A DNA stretch of 64,000 nucleotides from JAJDYQ01 sp965214035 (GTDB lineage Bacteria; Pseudomonadota; Gammaproteobacteria; JAJDYQ01). A program made the position numbers and the translations under genes. The notes under the pieces are model-generated. The model was not told the DNA's origin. It worked only from the letters and a program-made list of their open reading frames with translations, and did not search any database. The DNA is taken from NCBI GenBank assembly GCA_965214035.1, contig OZ243932.1, positions 1-64,000 of the forward strand, read 5' to 3'. Every line of letters begins with the position of its first letter. Within the stretch, counting starts at the first letter, position 1. Positions 1 to 8,475 of this stretch are shown here, one piece after another.

Positions 1-93
1 CTCTGTGATGCCTGCCATTTACGTGAGGCCGGCTTTACAGCGGCCGGCATGACTGACCCTGCATCACAAAAGCCCGCCTTTGATTCTGTTTAG
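1..93 (+). CDS. queC: QueC C-terminus (partial, 7-cyano-7-deazaguanine synthase)
   Basis: The frame is open from the first base to TAG at 91-93 and encodes the last 30 residues of a protein. It begins with a CxxC pair (LCDACHLREAGF) followed by AAGMTDP. QueC proteins end with a zinc-binding CxxCxxC segment and then a conserved GF-x-AG-x-x-DP tail, which this matches well. QueC makes preQ0, the precursor of queuosine, from carboxy-deazaguanine. Only the tail is visible, so catalytic residues cannot be checked. The call rests on a short motif and is moderately secure. Confidence 0.6.
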   Translation, partial: LCDACHLREAGFTAAGMTDPASQKPAFDSV

Positions 94-152
94 ACTATTC
101 GGGCATCCGTGGGGAGCTGATACGCTCTTCTGCGCTGTCGTCAGGCTTTGCG

Positions 153-158
153 TATAAT
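153..158 (+). promoter_or_regulatory. Possible -10 element (TATAAT)
   Basis: A consensus TATAAT lies between the queC stop and the small gene at 191, about 30 bases ahead of that start. No good -35 hexamer is visible 17 bases upstream. It could drive the small ORF and the downstream ABC exporter. Confidence 0.3.
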
Positions 159-190
159 TCTGCGCATTATTTTGTTCACGGGATGAGTCA

Positions 191-379
191 ATGCTTGCGG
201 AAAAGCCCGCCTGGTGGCCTTTGCTGGCATATTTTGATGAGATTGAATCGCTTGTACGCGACTTGTTGGCGGCTGACGAGCAGCGGTTTGAGTTCTGCGG
301 TTTTGAAGTCTGCCGTTGCTCTGCAGGATTCGCAGCGCATATGATTGACGACTTTGCAGGGAGTGAGGGTCTTGTCTGA
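191..379 (+). CDS. Hypothetical 62-residue protein upstream of an ABC exporter
   Basis: A small acidic protein with no recognised family, membrane segment or signal peptide. It is rich in aromatics at the start (PAWWPLLAYF) and carries two CxFxVCRC-like cysteines. Its TGA stop overlaps the TTG start proposed for the ABC ATPase, an arrangement expected for translational coupling. That overlap is the main reason to keep it as a gene. It may equally be an untranslated leader. Confidence 0.4.
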   Translation: MLAEKPAWWPLLAYFDEIESLVRDLLAADEQRFEFCGFEVCRCSAGFAAHMIDDFAGSEGLV

Positions 380-1289
380 GCAGCAAAATCCGGCGGTTCG
401 GGCGCGTGGTCTGACTAAATATTATGCCGGTCGGTGTGTGGTTGATCATCTCGATCTGAGCATTCCGCAGGGTTGCCTGTTTGGTGTGTTGGGGCCGAAC
501 GGTGCCGGCAAGAGTACTGCCATGCGTATGTTACAGGGTGTGACACCGCCGGATGGCGGCGAGCTGCTTGTTATGGGTTGCCATATCCCTGCGCAGGCAT
601 CTCGTGCGCGAAGGGTTATGGGGGTGGTACCGCAGATTGATAATCTTGACCCGGATTTTACGGTTGAGGAAAACCTGCAAACTTACGGGCTTTACTTTGG
701 GCTCGATATGCAAACCATCCGGCAGCGAATCGTGGAGCTGCTGCATTTTGTGAATCTGGAGGAGTATGGGCAGGCCCATATCAGTACCCTGTCCGGTGGC
801 ATGAAACGTCGATTGACCTTTGCCCGTGCCCTGATCAACAAGCCGGATCTGATCATCCTCGATGAGCCGACAACCGGTCTTGACCCTCAGGTCCGTCATC
901 AGATCTGGGATAAGCTGCGTGAGCTGCGTCAACAGGGCAGAACGCTGCTGCTCACCACGCATTATCTTGAGGAGGCACAGCGGCTTTGTGATGAGCTGGT
1001 CATTATCGACCACGGCAAAATCCTTGAGCGTGGCAGGCCACGTGAATTGATTGCCGATCTGGTCGAGCCAGAGGTGGTTGAAATACATGACAATCCTCAT
1101 GCGGTTGATGTGCTGAAGTCTGTGCAGGGATGTCGAATCGAAAACTCAGGAGATTCGGTCTATGGTTATTTGCATGATGCCAGAGCTGCGATTGACCGGT
1201 TACATGAACAGGGTATTGCCAGTCTGCAAAGACCGGCTAATCTGGAGGATGTCTTTCTCAAACTGACCGGTCGCGGACTGAGGAGTTGA
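372..1289 (+). CDS. NodI-family ABC transporter ATP-binding protein
   Basis: ATPase subunit of an ABC-2 type exporter. The 305-residue protein has Walker A GPNGAGKST at about residues 41-49, the signature LSGGMKRRL, Walker B LIILDEPTTGLDP and the H-loop TTHYLEEA. Length and the ABC-2 partner immediately downstream match the NodI/NodJ pair (lipo-chitooligosaccharide exporter in rhizobia). Homologues are widespread in non-nodulating proteobacteria, where the substrate is unknown. The start is TTG at 372, which overlaps the upstream stop; the frame is open to TTG at 345. One base separates its stop from the permease start, so the two form an operon. Confidence 0.85.
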   Translation: MSEQQNPAVRARGLTKYYAGRCVVDHLDLSIPQGCLFGVLGPNGAGKSTAMRMLQGVTPPDGGELLVMGCHIPAQASRARRVMGVVPQIDNLDPDFTVEENLQTYGLYFGLDMQTIRQRIVELLHFVNLEEYGQAHISTLSGGMKRRLTFARALINKPDLIILDEPTTGLDPQVRHQIWDKLRELRQQGRTLLLTTHYLEEAQRLCDELVIIDHGKILERGRPRELIADLVEPEVVEIHDNPHAVDVLKSVQGCRIENSGDSVYGYLHDARAAIDRLHEQGIASLQRPANLEDVFLKLTGRGLRS

Positions 1290-1290
1290 C

Positions 1291-2067
1291 ATGGACTACA
1301 GCTTTCCACATATCGGTCCGGGTGCGCTCAGGGTTGCGGGACGAAATTTCAGGGTATGGCGCAAGCTGATTGTTGCCGGGGTATTGATGCATATTCTGGA
1401 GCCCCTGCTATATCTTGTTGCCCTGGGTTATGGACTGGGCATTTTTATCCGCGAGATGTCGGGTATGACGTATCTGAGCTTTCTCGCTTCAGGGATTATG
1501 GTGTCGTCTGCCATGATGACGGCGAGTTTTGAGTGCATGTTTTCCGCATTTTCCCGGCTCGATCACCAGCGTACTTACGAAGGTTTGATGGCCACACCGC
1601 TTGTGGTCGATGATATTGTGCTTGGGGAGATCATCTGGTCGGGTTTTAAGGCAGTTATGAGTGGCATCGGTATTTTGCTGGTGGCCATATTGCTGGGGGC
1701 AATTGAGGGGTGGTGCAGTCTGCTGGCCTTGCCGGTGGTTTTTCTTGTCGGGCTGATGTTTGCTGCAATGGCTCTGAGCATTACGGCTCTTGCCAGACGA
1801 TGGGACTTTTTCCAGTATTACATGACCCTGTTTCTGACGCCGATGATGCTGGTATGTGGCGTATTTTATCCTGTCTCTTCGCTGCCGCAGTGGATGCAGA
1901 TGGCTGTTCAGTTTTTACCGCTGACCCACGCCATAGATATTATCCGGCCGCTGTTGACTGGCCAGTCCGTATCAGATTTGACGCTGCACCTGCTGGTGCT
2001 GCTGGTTTATCTGCTGGTGTTCGTATTCATCTCTCTGGTGCTGTTCCGCAGGCGATTGTATGTGTAA
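1291..2067 (+). CDS. NodJ-family ABC-2 transporter permease
   Basis: Membrane subunit of the exporter encoded with the preceding ATPase. The 258-residue protein has about six hydrophobic helices. It carries the conserved ABC-2 pattern FLTPMMLVCGVFYPVSSLP followed by a PLTHAIDIIRPL segment, both diagnostic of NodJ-type permeases. It starts one base after the ATPase stop, and no ribosome binding site of its own is needed beyond AGGAG inside the ATPase end. It is expected in the inner membrane and is the last intact gene before the mobile region. The substrate cannot be inferred. Confidence 0.85.
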   Translation: MDYSFPHIGPGALRVAGRNFRVWRKLIVAGVLMHILEPLLYLVALGYGLGIFIREMSGMTYLSFLASGIMVSSAMMTASFECMFSAFSRLDHQRTYEGLMATPLVVDDIVLGEIIWSGFKAVMSGIGILLVAILLGAIEGWCSLLALPVVFLVGLMFAAMALSITALARRWDFFQYYMTLFLTPMMLVCGVFYPVSSLPQWMQMAVQFLPLTHAIDIIRPLLTGQSVSDLTLHLLVLLVYLLVFVFISLVLFRRRLYV

Positions 2068-2221
2068 AGTGTGATCGGGCAGGGCGGCTATGCACTGCAT
2101 GACACCTGCTCCTCAGCAGCATAAGTTGTTTTGGCCGATCCTGATAATCATAAACCTGGGTATCATAGTTGGTGATGGTTGCCCTGATCACTGGGTTGCG
2201 ATTGCTTTCGCTTGCTCCAAT

Positions 2222-2290
2222 ATGAAGGGATTACTTCGGCCCACCGGTAGTATTTACCTGCACTGCGACCCGACCGCCAGCCACTACATA
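2222..2290 (+). pseudogene. Fragment of a DNA methyltransferase (motif region only)
   Basis: A stretch of about 22 codons reads MKGLLRPTGSIYLHCDPTAS-HY. The PTGSIYLHCDPTASHY block is a hallmark of site-specific N4/N6 DNA methyltransferases of type III or phage-like modification systems. Nothing before or after it continues the protein. It stops where the IS1595-like fragment begins on the other strand, so it is a scrap left by rearrangement. Confidence 0.55.
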
Positions 2291-2341
2291 AATGCAAGCA
2301 TCTTGATCGGGATAACGGGTAAATACGTTGATTAAGTTCAT
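2291..2341 (-). pseudogene. IS1595-like transposase N-terminus (17-codon relic)
   Basis: Read leftwards from ATG at 2341, the peptide MNLINVFTRYPDQDACI resembles the start of IS1595-family transposases (MNL...FP..E.C). A strong ribosome binding site (GGAGG) lies just upstream and a TTGACA box further out. Similarity ends exactly where the methyltransferase scrap begins on the opposite strand. The peptide is very short, so this is a tentative call. Confidence 0.35.
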
Positions 2342-2409
2342 GTCATTCCTCCGGTTTGTGTGTTTCGTTACTATTACGAACAGTAGAGAAGGCATCTAAT
2401 CAAATGTCA

Positions 2410-2427
2410 AGCCCATAACTACTAACT
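2410..2427 (+). repeat. 18-bp direct repeat, left copy (possible island boundary)
   Basis: AGCCCATAACTACTAACT occurs here and again, perfectly and in the same orientation, at 27189-27206. The two copies bracket the accessory region between the nodIJ-like genes and nth. They could be attachment-site repeats or a shared scrap of one mobile element. Confidence 0.5.
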
Positions 2428-2433
2428 TGTAGC

Positions 2434-2454
2434 GAGCAAATGAATTGTCTGGTT
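2434..2454 (+). repeat. Left terminal inverted repeat of the ISNCY-type element
   Basis: Reads GAGCAAATGAATTGTCTGGT inward. It pairs with the complement of 3777-3797 (GAGCAAATAGACTTGTCCGG) with a few mismatches. A second, inner copy of the motif follows at about 2469-2480. Confidence 0.65.
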
Positions 2455-2504
2455 GAGTAGCACATAAACTGTCCGGTTTTGAAACCCATTGAAAGAGGTG
2501 TTTG

Positions 2505-3658
2505 ATGAGCCGGGCGAAGTGGTTACAGGAGACCAGACAGATGAGATTTGAAGAAGCGTATGACGGATGGAACAAGAGCCGATTGACGCAGGAAGAAGCG
2601 GCGAATTTGTTGGAGGTGTGTAGTCGCACATTCCGTCGTTATGTCGATCATTACGAGGAGGAAGGACTGGACGGGTTGTGTGATCGTCGATTGAGTGAAG
2701 TGTCGCATCGTCGGGCGCCGGTAGACGAAGTGATGAGGTTGGTGGATCGTTATCGAGCTCATCACCGGGGATGGAATGTTCGTCATTTTCATTCCTGGTA
2801 TCGTCGGGATGGAGGCCAGAGGAGCTATACGTGGGTGAAGAACCAGTTGCAGGGAGCGGGTGTGGTGCAGCGGTACGCGAAGCGCGGGGCGCACCGCAAG
2901 AGACGGGAGGCCTCGCCGTGGCCGGGGATGATGTTACATCAGGACGGCAGTACGCATGAATGGGTGGTGGGTCAGCGTTGGGATTTGATTGTGACGATGG
3001 ACGACGCGACCAATGAGCATTACTCGATGTTTTTCTGTGGACAAGAAGGCACTCGCAGCAGTTTCCGGGGGGTGCGCGAAGTGATTGAATCGAAGGGGCT
3101 GTTCTGTTCGTTGTACACGGATCGGGGCAGTCATTACTGGCATACGCCGGAGGCTTGCGGCAAAGTGGACAAGAAGAATCCGACTCAATTTGGGCGTGCC
3201 ATGAAGCAGTTGGGCATTGAGATGATCCCGGCTTACTCGCCGCAGGCGCGGGACGCTGTGAGCGGGTCTTTAGAACCCACCAGGATCGTCTGGTAAAGGA
3301 ACTGGCCCGTGCAGGCATCACCGACATGGACACGGCCAACCGCTATCTCCAAAAGGAGTACCTGCCGGCTTACAATGCCCAGTTCAGCAAACCGGCGAGA
3401 GAGGCAGGTAGTGCTTTTGTCGCTTGCCGCGACCTGTCGGTACTGGATGATATTCTGTGTGAGCGCCATGAGCGAATGGTTGGCGCAGACAACTGTGTGC
3501 GCTATCGGCGCAAGGTGTTACAGATACCGGCAGACCGGCATCGTTGCCATTACGTCAAAGCCCGCGTCCAGGTGCTGGATTATCCAGATCAGGGTCTGGC
3601 GGTTCATCACGGCCCCAGAGAACTGGCTCGATACGATGCCAGGGGGCAATTACTATGA
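2505..3658 (+). pseudogene. ISNCY-family transposase, frameshifted
   Basis: DDE transposase with an N-terminal helix-turn-helix (LTQEEAANLLEVCSRTFRRY) and an integrase core (MMLHQDGSTHEW, IVTMDDATNEHYS, LYTDRGSHYWHTPE). The first frame runs from ATG 2505, behind a GAGG ribosome binding site, and leaves homology at SPQAR near 3245. The remaining 135 or so residues (ERVFRTHQDRLVKEL onward, including IPADRHRCHYVK) continue in another frame to 3658. Restoring one G in the GCGCGGG run near 3250 would join them. It is therefore an inactive copy, or a sequencing undercall in a homopolymer. Confidence 0.85.
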
Positions 3659-3776
3659 ATTCGCATCCGAACAGCCGCGTCCGGTCCGCCGCGCACGTTC
3701 GGTTTGATTCCTCCTGCGGGTTAACCCGCAGGAGGAATCAAGGTATCATAAAAGCGGACAATTCATTTGCTATAAA

Positions 3777-3797
3777 ACCGGACAAGTCTATTTGCTC
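3777..3797 (-). repeat. Right terminal inverted repeat of the ISNCY-type element
   Basis: The complement of this segment matches the left end. The outer 43 bases of this end (3761-3803) recur without a mismatch at 16538-16580. Confidence 0.65.
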
Positions 3798-3873
3798 TTA
3801 ACAGGTTAAAACAGCCCAACACACAGGTGCTACTGATGGCATGATCCCTGCAAATAATTCCTGCGCTACGCCA

Positions 3874-4172
3874 ATGTATTACACCATCTATGCAACCGAC
3901 GCCGACAACAGCTTGGAAAACCGCATAACCGCCAGACCGGCCCATGTCGAACGCCTGAAAGCGCTGGTTGAACAAGGCCGCCTTCTGGCATCCGGCCCCA
4001 CCCCGCGATTGATACCGAAGACCCCGGCAGCGCAGGATTTACCGGCAGCCTGATCATCGCCAAATTCGACTCCCTCGAAGACGCCGAAACCTGGGTCAAC
4101 GCCGACCCCTACGTAACCGCAGGCGTCTACGCAAAAGTAGAAGTCAAACCCTGGAAGAAAGTATTACCCTGA
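3874..4172 (+). pseudogene. YciI-family protein, frameshifted
   Basis: A YciI-like (dimeric alpha+beta barrel) protein of about 99 residues split over two frames. The first part reads MYYTIYATDADNSLENR...HVERLKALVEQGRLLASGPTP. The second reads AIDTEDPGSAGFTGSLIIAK and ends KVEVKPWKKVLP. Both halves fit the family, which has a conserved R-xx-H-xx-L and a G(S/F)-x-GSL-x-I segment. One C missing from the CACCCC run near 4009 separates them. YciI proteins are small and mostly of unknown enzymatic role. It sits between the insertion sequence and the BREX genes. Confidence 0.7.
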
Positions 4173-4227
4173 TGCTCCAGATGGATACCTGTATAATACG
4201 GATTTCTGTGGAGTGATGGGGAGCCAC

Positions 4228-4740
4228 ATGGTCGAGATTCACGATGAGATAAAACGCTCCCTGCAAGCAGCCGAGAGCTTGTATCACAGGTTGGTATTGC
4301 TGGTCGGTAAGAGTGGTTCCGGCAAAACCGGCGTTCTTCGGGAAGTCGCGCAAGATCAGAACATTCCCTTAATCAACATCAATCTGGAGCTTTCGCGCAA
4401 ACTGATTGAACTGACAGCCAGACAGCGAACATTACAGCTCCCCAAAATACTGAACCAAATAATGAATGAAGCTCAACCACTGGTGGCGCTGGATAATCTT
4501 GAAATCCTCTTCGATCAGGCGCTCAAACAAAACCCTTTGCATTTACTGCAGGATATCTCAAGGAACCGCACCGTGCTGGCATCGTGGAATGGGGCGTATG
4601 ATGGCAGGAAGATCGTATATGCTGAAATCGTCCACCCGGAATACCGCAGCTATGACTCTGGCGACCTGTTGATCGTTAGCATGGATGGTGCGGCCACGAC
4701 GGCCCCGACAAAAATCAATACCAGAGTGTGGCAGGCATGA
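4228..4740 (+). CDS. brxF: BrxF-like P-loop protein of a type 3 BREX locus
   Basis: A 170-residue protein with Walker A GKSGSGKT at residues 27-34 and a Walker B-like PLVALDNLEILF at about residue 90. It closes with a YAEIVHPEYRSY segment. Small P-loop proteins of this kind open type 3 BREX anti-phage operons, and the next gene is BrxC-like, which supports the name. ATG 4228 is preferred over GTG 4213 because GGGGAG lies six bases ahead of it. The stop overlaps the brxC start as ATGA. No promoter could be picked out. It may be intact, although the system it belongs to is not. Confidence 0.75.
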   Translation: MVEIHDEIKRSLQAAESLYHRLVLLVGKSGSGKTGVLREVAQDQNIPLININLELSRKLIELTARQRTLQLPKILNQIMNEAQPLVALDNLEILFDQALKQNPLHLLQDISRNRTVLASWNGAYDGRKIVYAEIVHPEYRSYDSGDLLIVSMDGAATTAPTKINTRVWQA

Positions 4741-7700
4741 AATACGGAGACCTGATCCAATTCGACCCGATTGAATCAGTCGTTCAGTTACGTGATGCCA
4801 ACCGACCGGACTCTGCCCGTAATCTGGTCAACACCTATGTCATCTCCGATGAAATGGCAAACCGACTCACGCAGCTGGTCATTCCACAGATACAGTTCGA
4901 CCAGCCAGTCGACAACAAGGGATTGCTGATCGTCGGTAACTATGGCACCGGCAAATCGCATTTCATGTCGGTGGTTTCCAGTCTTGCCGCGGATTCTTCC
5001 CTGCGAGAATCATTAAATCATCCCGCTGTCCGTGACGCAGCCGATTAGATTGCCGGACGATTCAAGGTCATCCGTACCGAGATCGGCGCCACCACCATGT
5101 CCCTGCGCGATATTCTGGTTGCCGAACTGGAAGAATATCTGGCGGAGATTGGTGTGGAATACGTGTTTCCTGAAACAGACACCATTCCCAACCACAAAGT
5201 AGCCTTTGAAGACATGATGGCAAAATTCGCAGAGGTTTTTCCTGATCATGGCCTTTTGCTGGTGGTTGATGAATTACTGGACTACTTGCGTACCCGCAAG
5301 GATCAGGAACTCATTCTCGACCTTAATTTTCTGCGTGAAACCGGAGAGATTTGCAAGGATTTGCGTTTCCGCTTCATGGCGGGCGTGCAAGAAGCCATTT
5401 TTGACAGCCCGCGCTTCACCTTTGTCTCTGATAGTATCCGCCGTGTGAAAGACCGTTTCGAGCAGATTTTGATCGCTCGCGCCGATGTCAAGTTCGTGGT
5501 ATCTGAACGCCTGCTCAAGAAGACCGTTGAGCAGAAAGACCATATCCGTGGTTACCTGAATCCCTTTGCCGAATATTATGGTAGCCTCAACGAAAAAATG
5601 GAGGAATTCGTTCAACTCTTCCCGGTGCATCCCGACTACATTGATACATTCGAGCGGGTCACTGTGGTAGAGAAGCGCGAGGTGTTAAAAACCCTTTCTA
5701 TCAGTATGAAGAGGATTCTGGAGCAGGATGTACCTCAGGACAGACCCGGGCTAATCGCTTTCGATCGCTACTGGAATACTCTCAGGAAAAATTCCGCCTT
5801 CCACGCTATCCCCGACATCAAGGACGTTATTAATTGCAGTCAGATTCTGGAGTCACGTGTCGAAAATGCCATGTCGAGAGAGGAGTACAAACCGATGGCA
5901 TTGCGCCTGATTCATGCCCTGTCTGTTGATCGCCTCACTACAGGTGACATCCATACACCGCTCGGCGCCACCGCCGAAGAATTGCGCGACCGGCTCTGCC
6001 TGTTTGACCTCCAGATCGCCGAGATGGGTGGTGACGAACTGGACAAAGACCTCCATACCCATGTAGAAACCGTTTTACGCAAGATTCACGAGACAGTCAG
6101 CGGCCAGTTTATTTCGACCAATACCGACAACGGCCAGTATTACCTTGACCTGAAAAAGACCGATGATTTCGATGCCTTGATTGACAAACGGGCCGAGAGT
6201 CTGGGCGATGATCATCTGGATCGTTACTATTACGAGGCGCTCAAGCGAGTGATGGAATGTCAGGACACGACTTGGGTGACCGGCTACAAGATATGGCAAC
6301 ATGAGCTGATCTGGAAAGAGCGCAACGCCGCTCGCTCAGGCTACCTGTTTTTCGGAGCGCCCAATGAACGCTCCACGGCTGTTCCACAGCGAGACTTCTA
6401 CCTCTACTTCATCCAACCGAACGACCCGCCGTATTTCAAGGACAACAAGAACAGCGACGAAGTCTTCTTTCGATTGAAAGGCATCGACGAGGAATTCCAG
6501 AGTGCATTGAAGAGCTATGCGGCCGCCCAGGACCTGGTCATTACTTCATCCGGTCACGCCAAAACCATCTATACGTCAAAAGCAAATGAGCACCTCAGGA
6601 AGCTGGTTCAATGGCTGAGAGGGCACATGAGCGAGGGCTTCGAGGTTACCTGGCAGGGCCGTACCAAGTCCATGACTGAATGGACCAAAGGCAAATCCAT
6701 CCGCGACCTGTCTGGCCTGTCACCCCATGAGACCATCAATTTCCGCGATATGGTCAACACTATCGCCGGTATCTGTCTGGCATCGAATTTTGAAGATCAG
6801 GCGCCCGGATACCCGTCTTTCTCCGTGTTGATCACCAGTGCTAATCGCACGCAGGCGGCCCAGGATTGCTTACGCGCCATCGCTGGACAGAACCGCACCA
6901 GACAAGCCACGGCAACACTTGACGCTCTGCAACTGCTGGATGGCGAGAGAATCGAACCCTCCGGATCAAAATACGCCCGATTCATCCTCGATGCAATCAA
7001 CGCGAAGGGGCACAATCAGGTCGTGAACCGGAACGAAATCATTCAGGAAACCCACGGCCTAGAGTATATGAACCCAGGCGATGCCCAACTTGAGCCTGAA
7101 TGGGTAGTGGTAACCTTGGCCGCGCTGGTTTACTCGGGAGATATTGTGCTCACAATTCCGGGTAACAAGTTCGATGCCACCGGACTACAGAAACTGTCGG
7201 CTACCGGCATGGATGAACTGATCCGTTTCAAGCATCTGGAACGGCCCAAAGACTATGATCTGCCTGCGCTCAAGGCATTGTTTGAGTTGCTTGGCATATC
7301 CCCCGGCACGGTGCAACTGATCACCCAGAGCAAGGATGAACCGATTCAGGCCATGCAGGACGCTGTAGGCAAGATGGTCAAGCGTATCGTCACATCCCGG
7401 CAAACCCTGCGCGAAGGCATCTCCTTCTGGGGAGCGCAATTAGACAACCCGGTCGCGGTTCACAGACCCTCTGACCCGAACCTGGAAAGCGCGAAAGTGT
7501 TTTTTGAATCACTCCAGGTCTACTCATCCCCCGGCAAACTTAAAAACTTCCGCTACAGCGCCGCGCAGGTCATTGCTCATGAATCAGCAGTGAAAGCCCT
7601 CAACGAACTGGATACCCTGCGCGAATTCATAATGACTCATAGCCAGACAGCTTCCTGGCTCTCCAACGCCGAAGCGGTGTTTCCCGCCGGGCATAACTGG

Positions 7701-8474
7701 GTGGATCGTATGCGGACCGCTCAACAGGATATTCTGGATATACTCAAAAAAGCGACACAAGCCGACCTTGCCACACAATCCCGGAGTATCGGCAACAGAC
7801 TGCGGAAACTCAAGCAGGATTACATAGTCGCTTACAGTAGCCTGCATACCCAGGCTCGCCTGGGTGTGAACGACGACAAGCGCAAAGAAAAGTTGCTTAA
7901 AGGCTCTCGCTTGCGAATCCTGCTTAACCTAGCGAATATCGACCTGATGCCCCGCCAGCAGATCACTGACTTCCAGACCCGACTGACCAATCTGCAAAGC
8001 TGTTTTGCCCTGACTGATAAGGACCTGGATTTATCACCCATCTGCCCGCACTGTAATTTTCGTCCATCGGTCGAAACTGCCACCTCGATATCTGGCTCGC
8101 AGATGGTTGCACAACTGGATGACCAGTTGGATACCATGGTAAAGACCTGGACCTCCACTATTCTGAGTAATCTGGAGGATCAGACGACAAAGGCCAATAT
8201 GGAACTGCTGAAGGTTGACGACCGCAAGCTGCTTGAGTCTTTCATTCAATCACGTGAACTGCCGACTCCGCTGGACAGCCACTTCGTCCCGGCAGTGCAG
8301 CAAGCGCTCTCCGGCCTGATCAAGGTCCCCATCAAGCCAGCGGAGCTGCAGGATGCCCTGAAAGCCAGCGATGGCCCGGCAACTCCACAAGAGATAAAGG
8401 AACGTTTCGCAGCATTCGTTGATCAAAGCGTCAAAGGCAAAGACCCTGCCAGGGTGCGTATCCTTCTGGAGTAG
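4737..8474 (+). pseudogene. brxC: BrxC-like (DUF6079) ATPase with an in-frame amber codon
   Basis: A 1245-codon frame for the large BREX ATPase. Walker A GNYGTGKS is at residues 67-74, a Walker B-like LLLVVDELLDYL follows at about residue 178, and a C-terminal CPHCNF zinc pair lies near 8040. The frame is open throughout except for TAG at 5046-5048 (codon 104), between RDAAD and IAGRF; reading resumes with no frame change. BrxC is an essential BREX component, so a true stop leaves only a 103-residue stub. A downstream fragment could start at ATG 5097 but would lack the P-loop. The final TAG at 8472 is the natural stop, just before the next gene. Confidence 0.8.
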
Positions 8475-8475
8475 T

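Larger units (their letters stand above)
2434..3797 (+). mobile_element. ISNCY-type insertion sequence with inverted termini
   Basis: A 1.36-kb element bounded by imperfect inverted repeats (2434-2454 and 3777-3797). Each end holds two tandem copies of a GCAAAT...TTGTCCGG-like motif. It carries one transposase gene, which is frameshifted. No target-site duplication is evident. Isolated copies of its end sequence occur at 16538-16580, 23143-23164 and 23806-23826, so related elements were once more numerous here. Confidence 0.75.
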
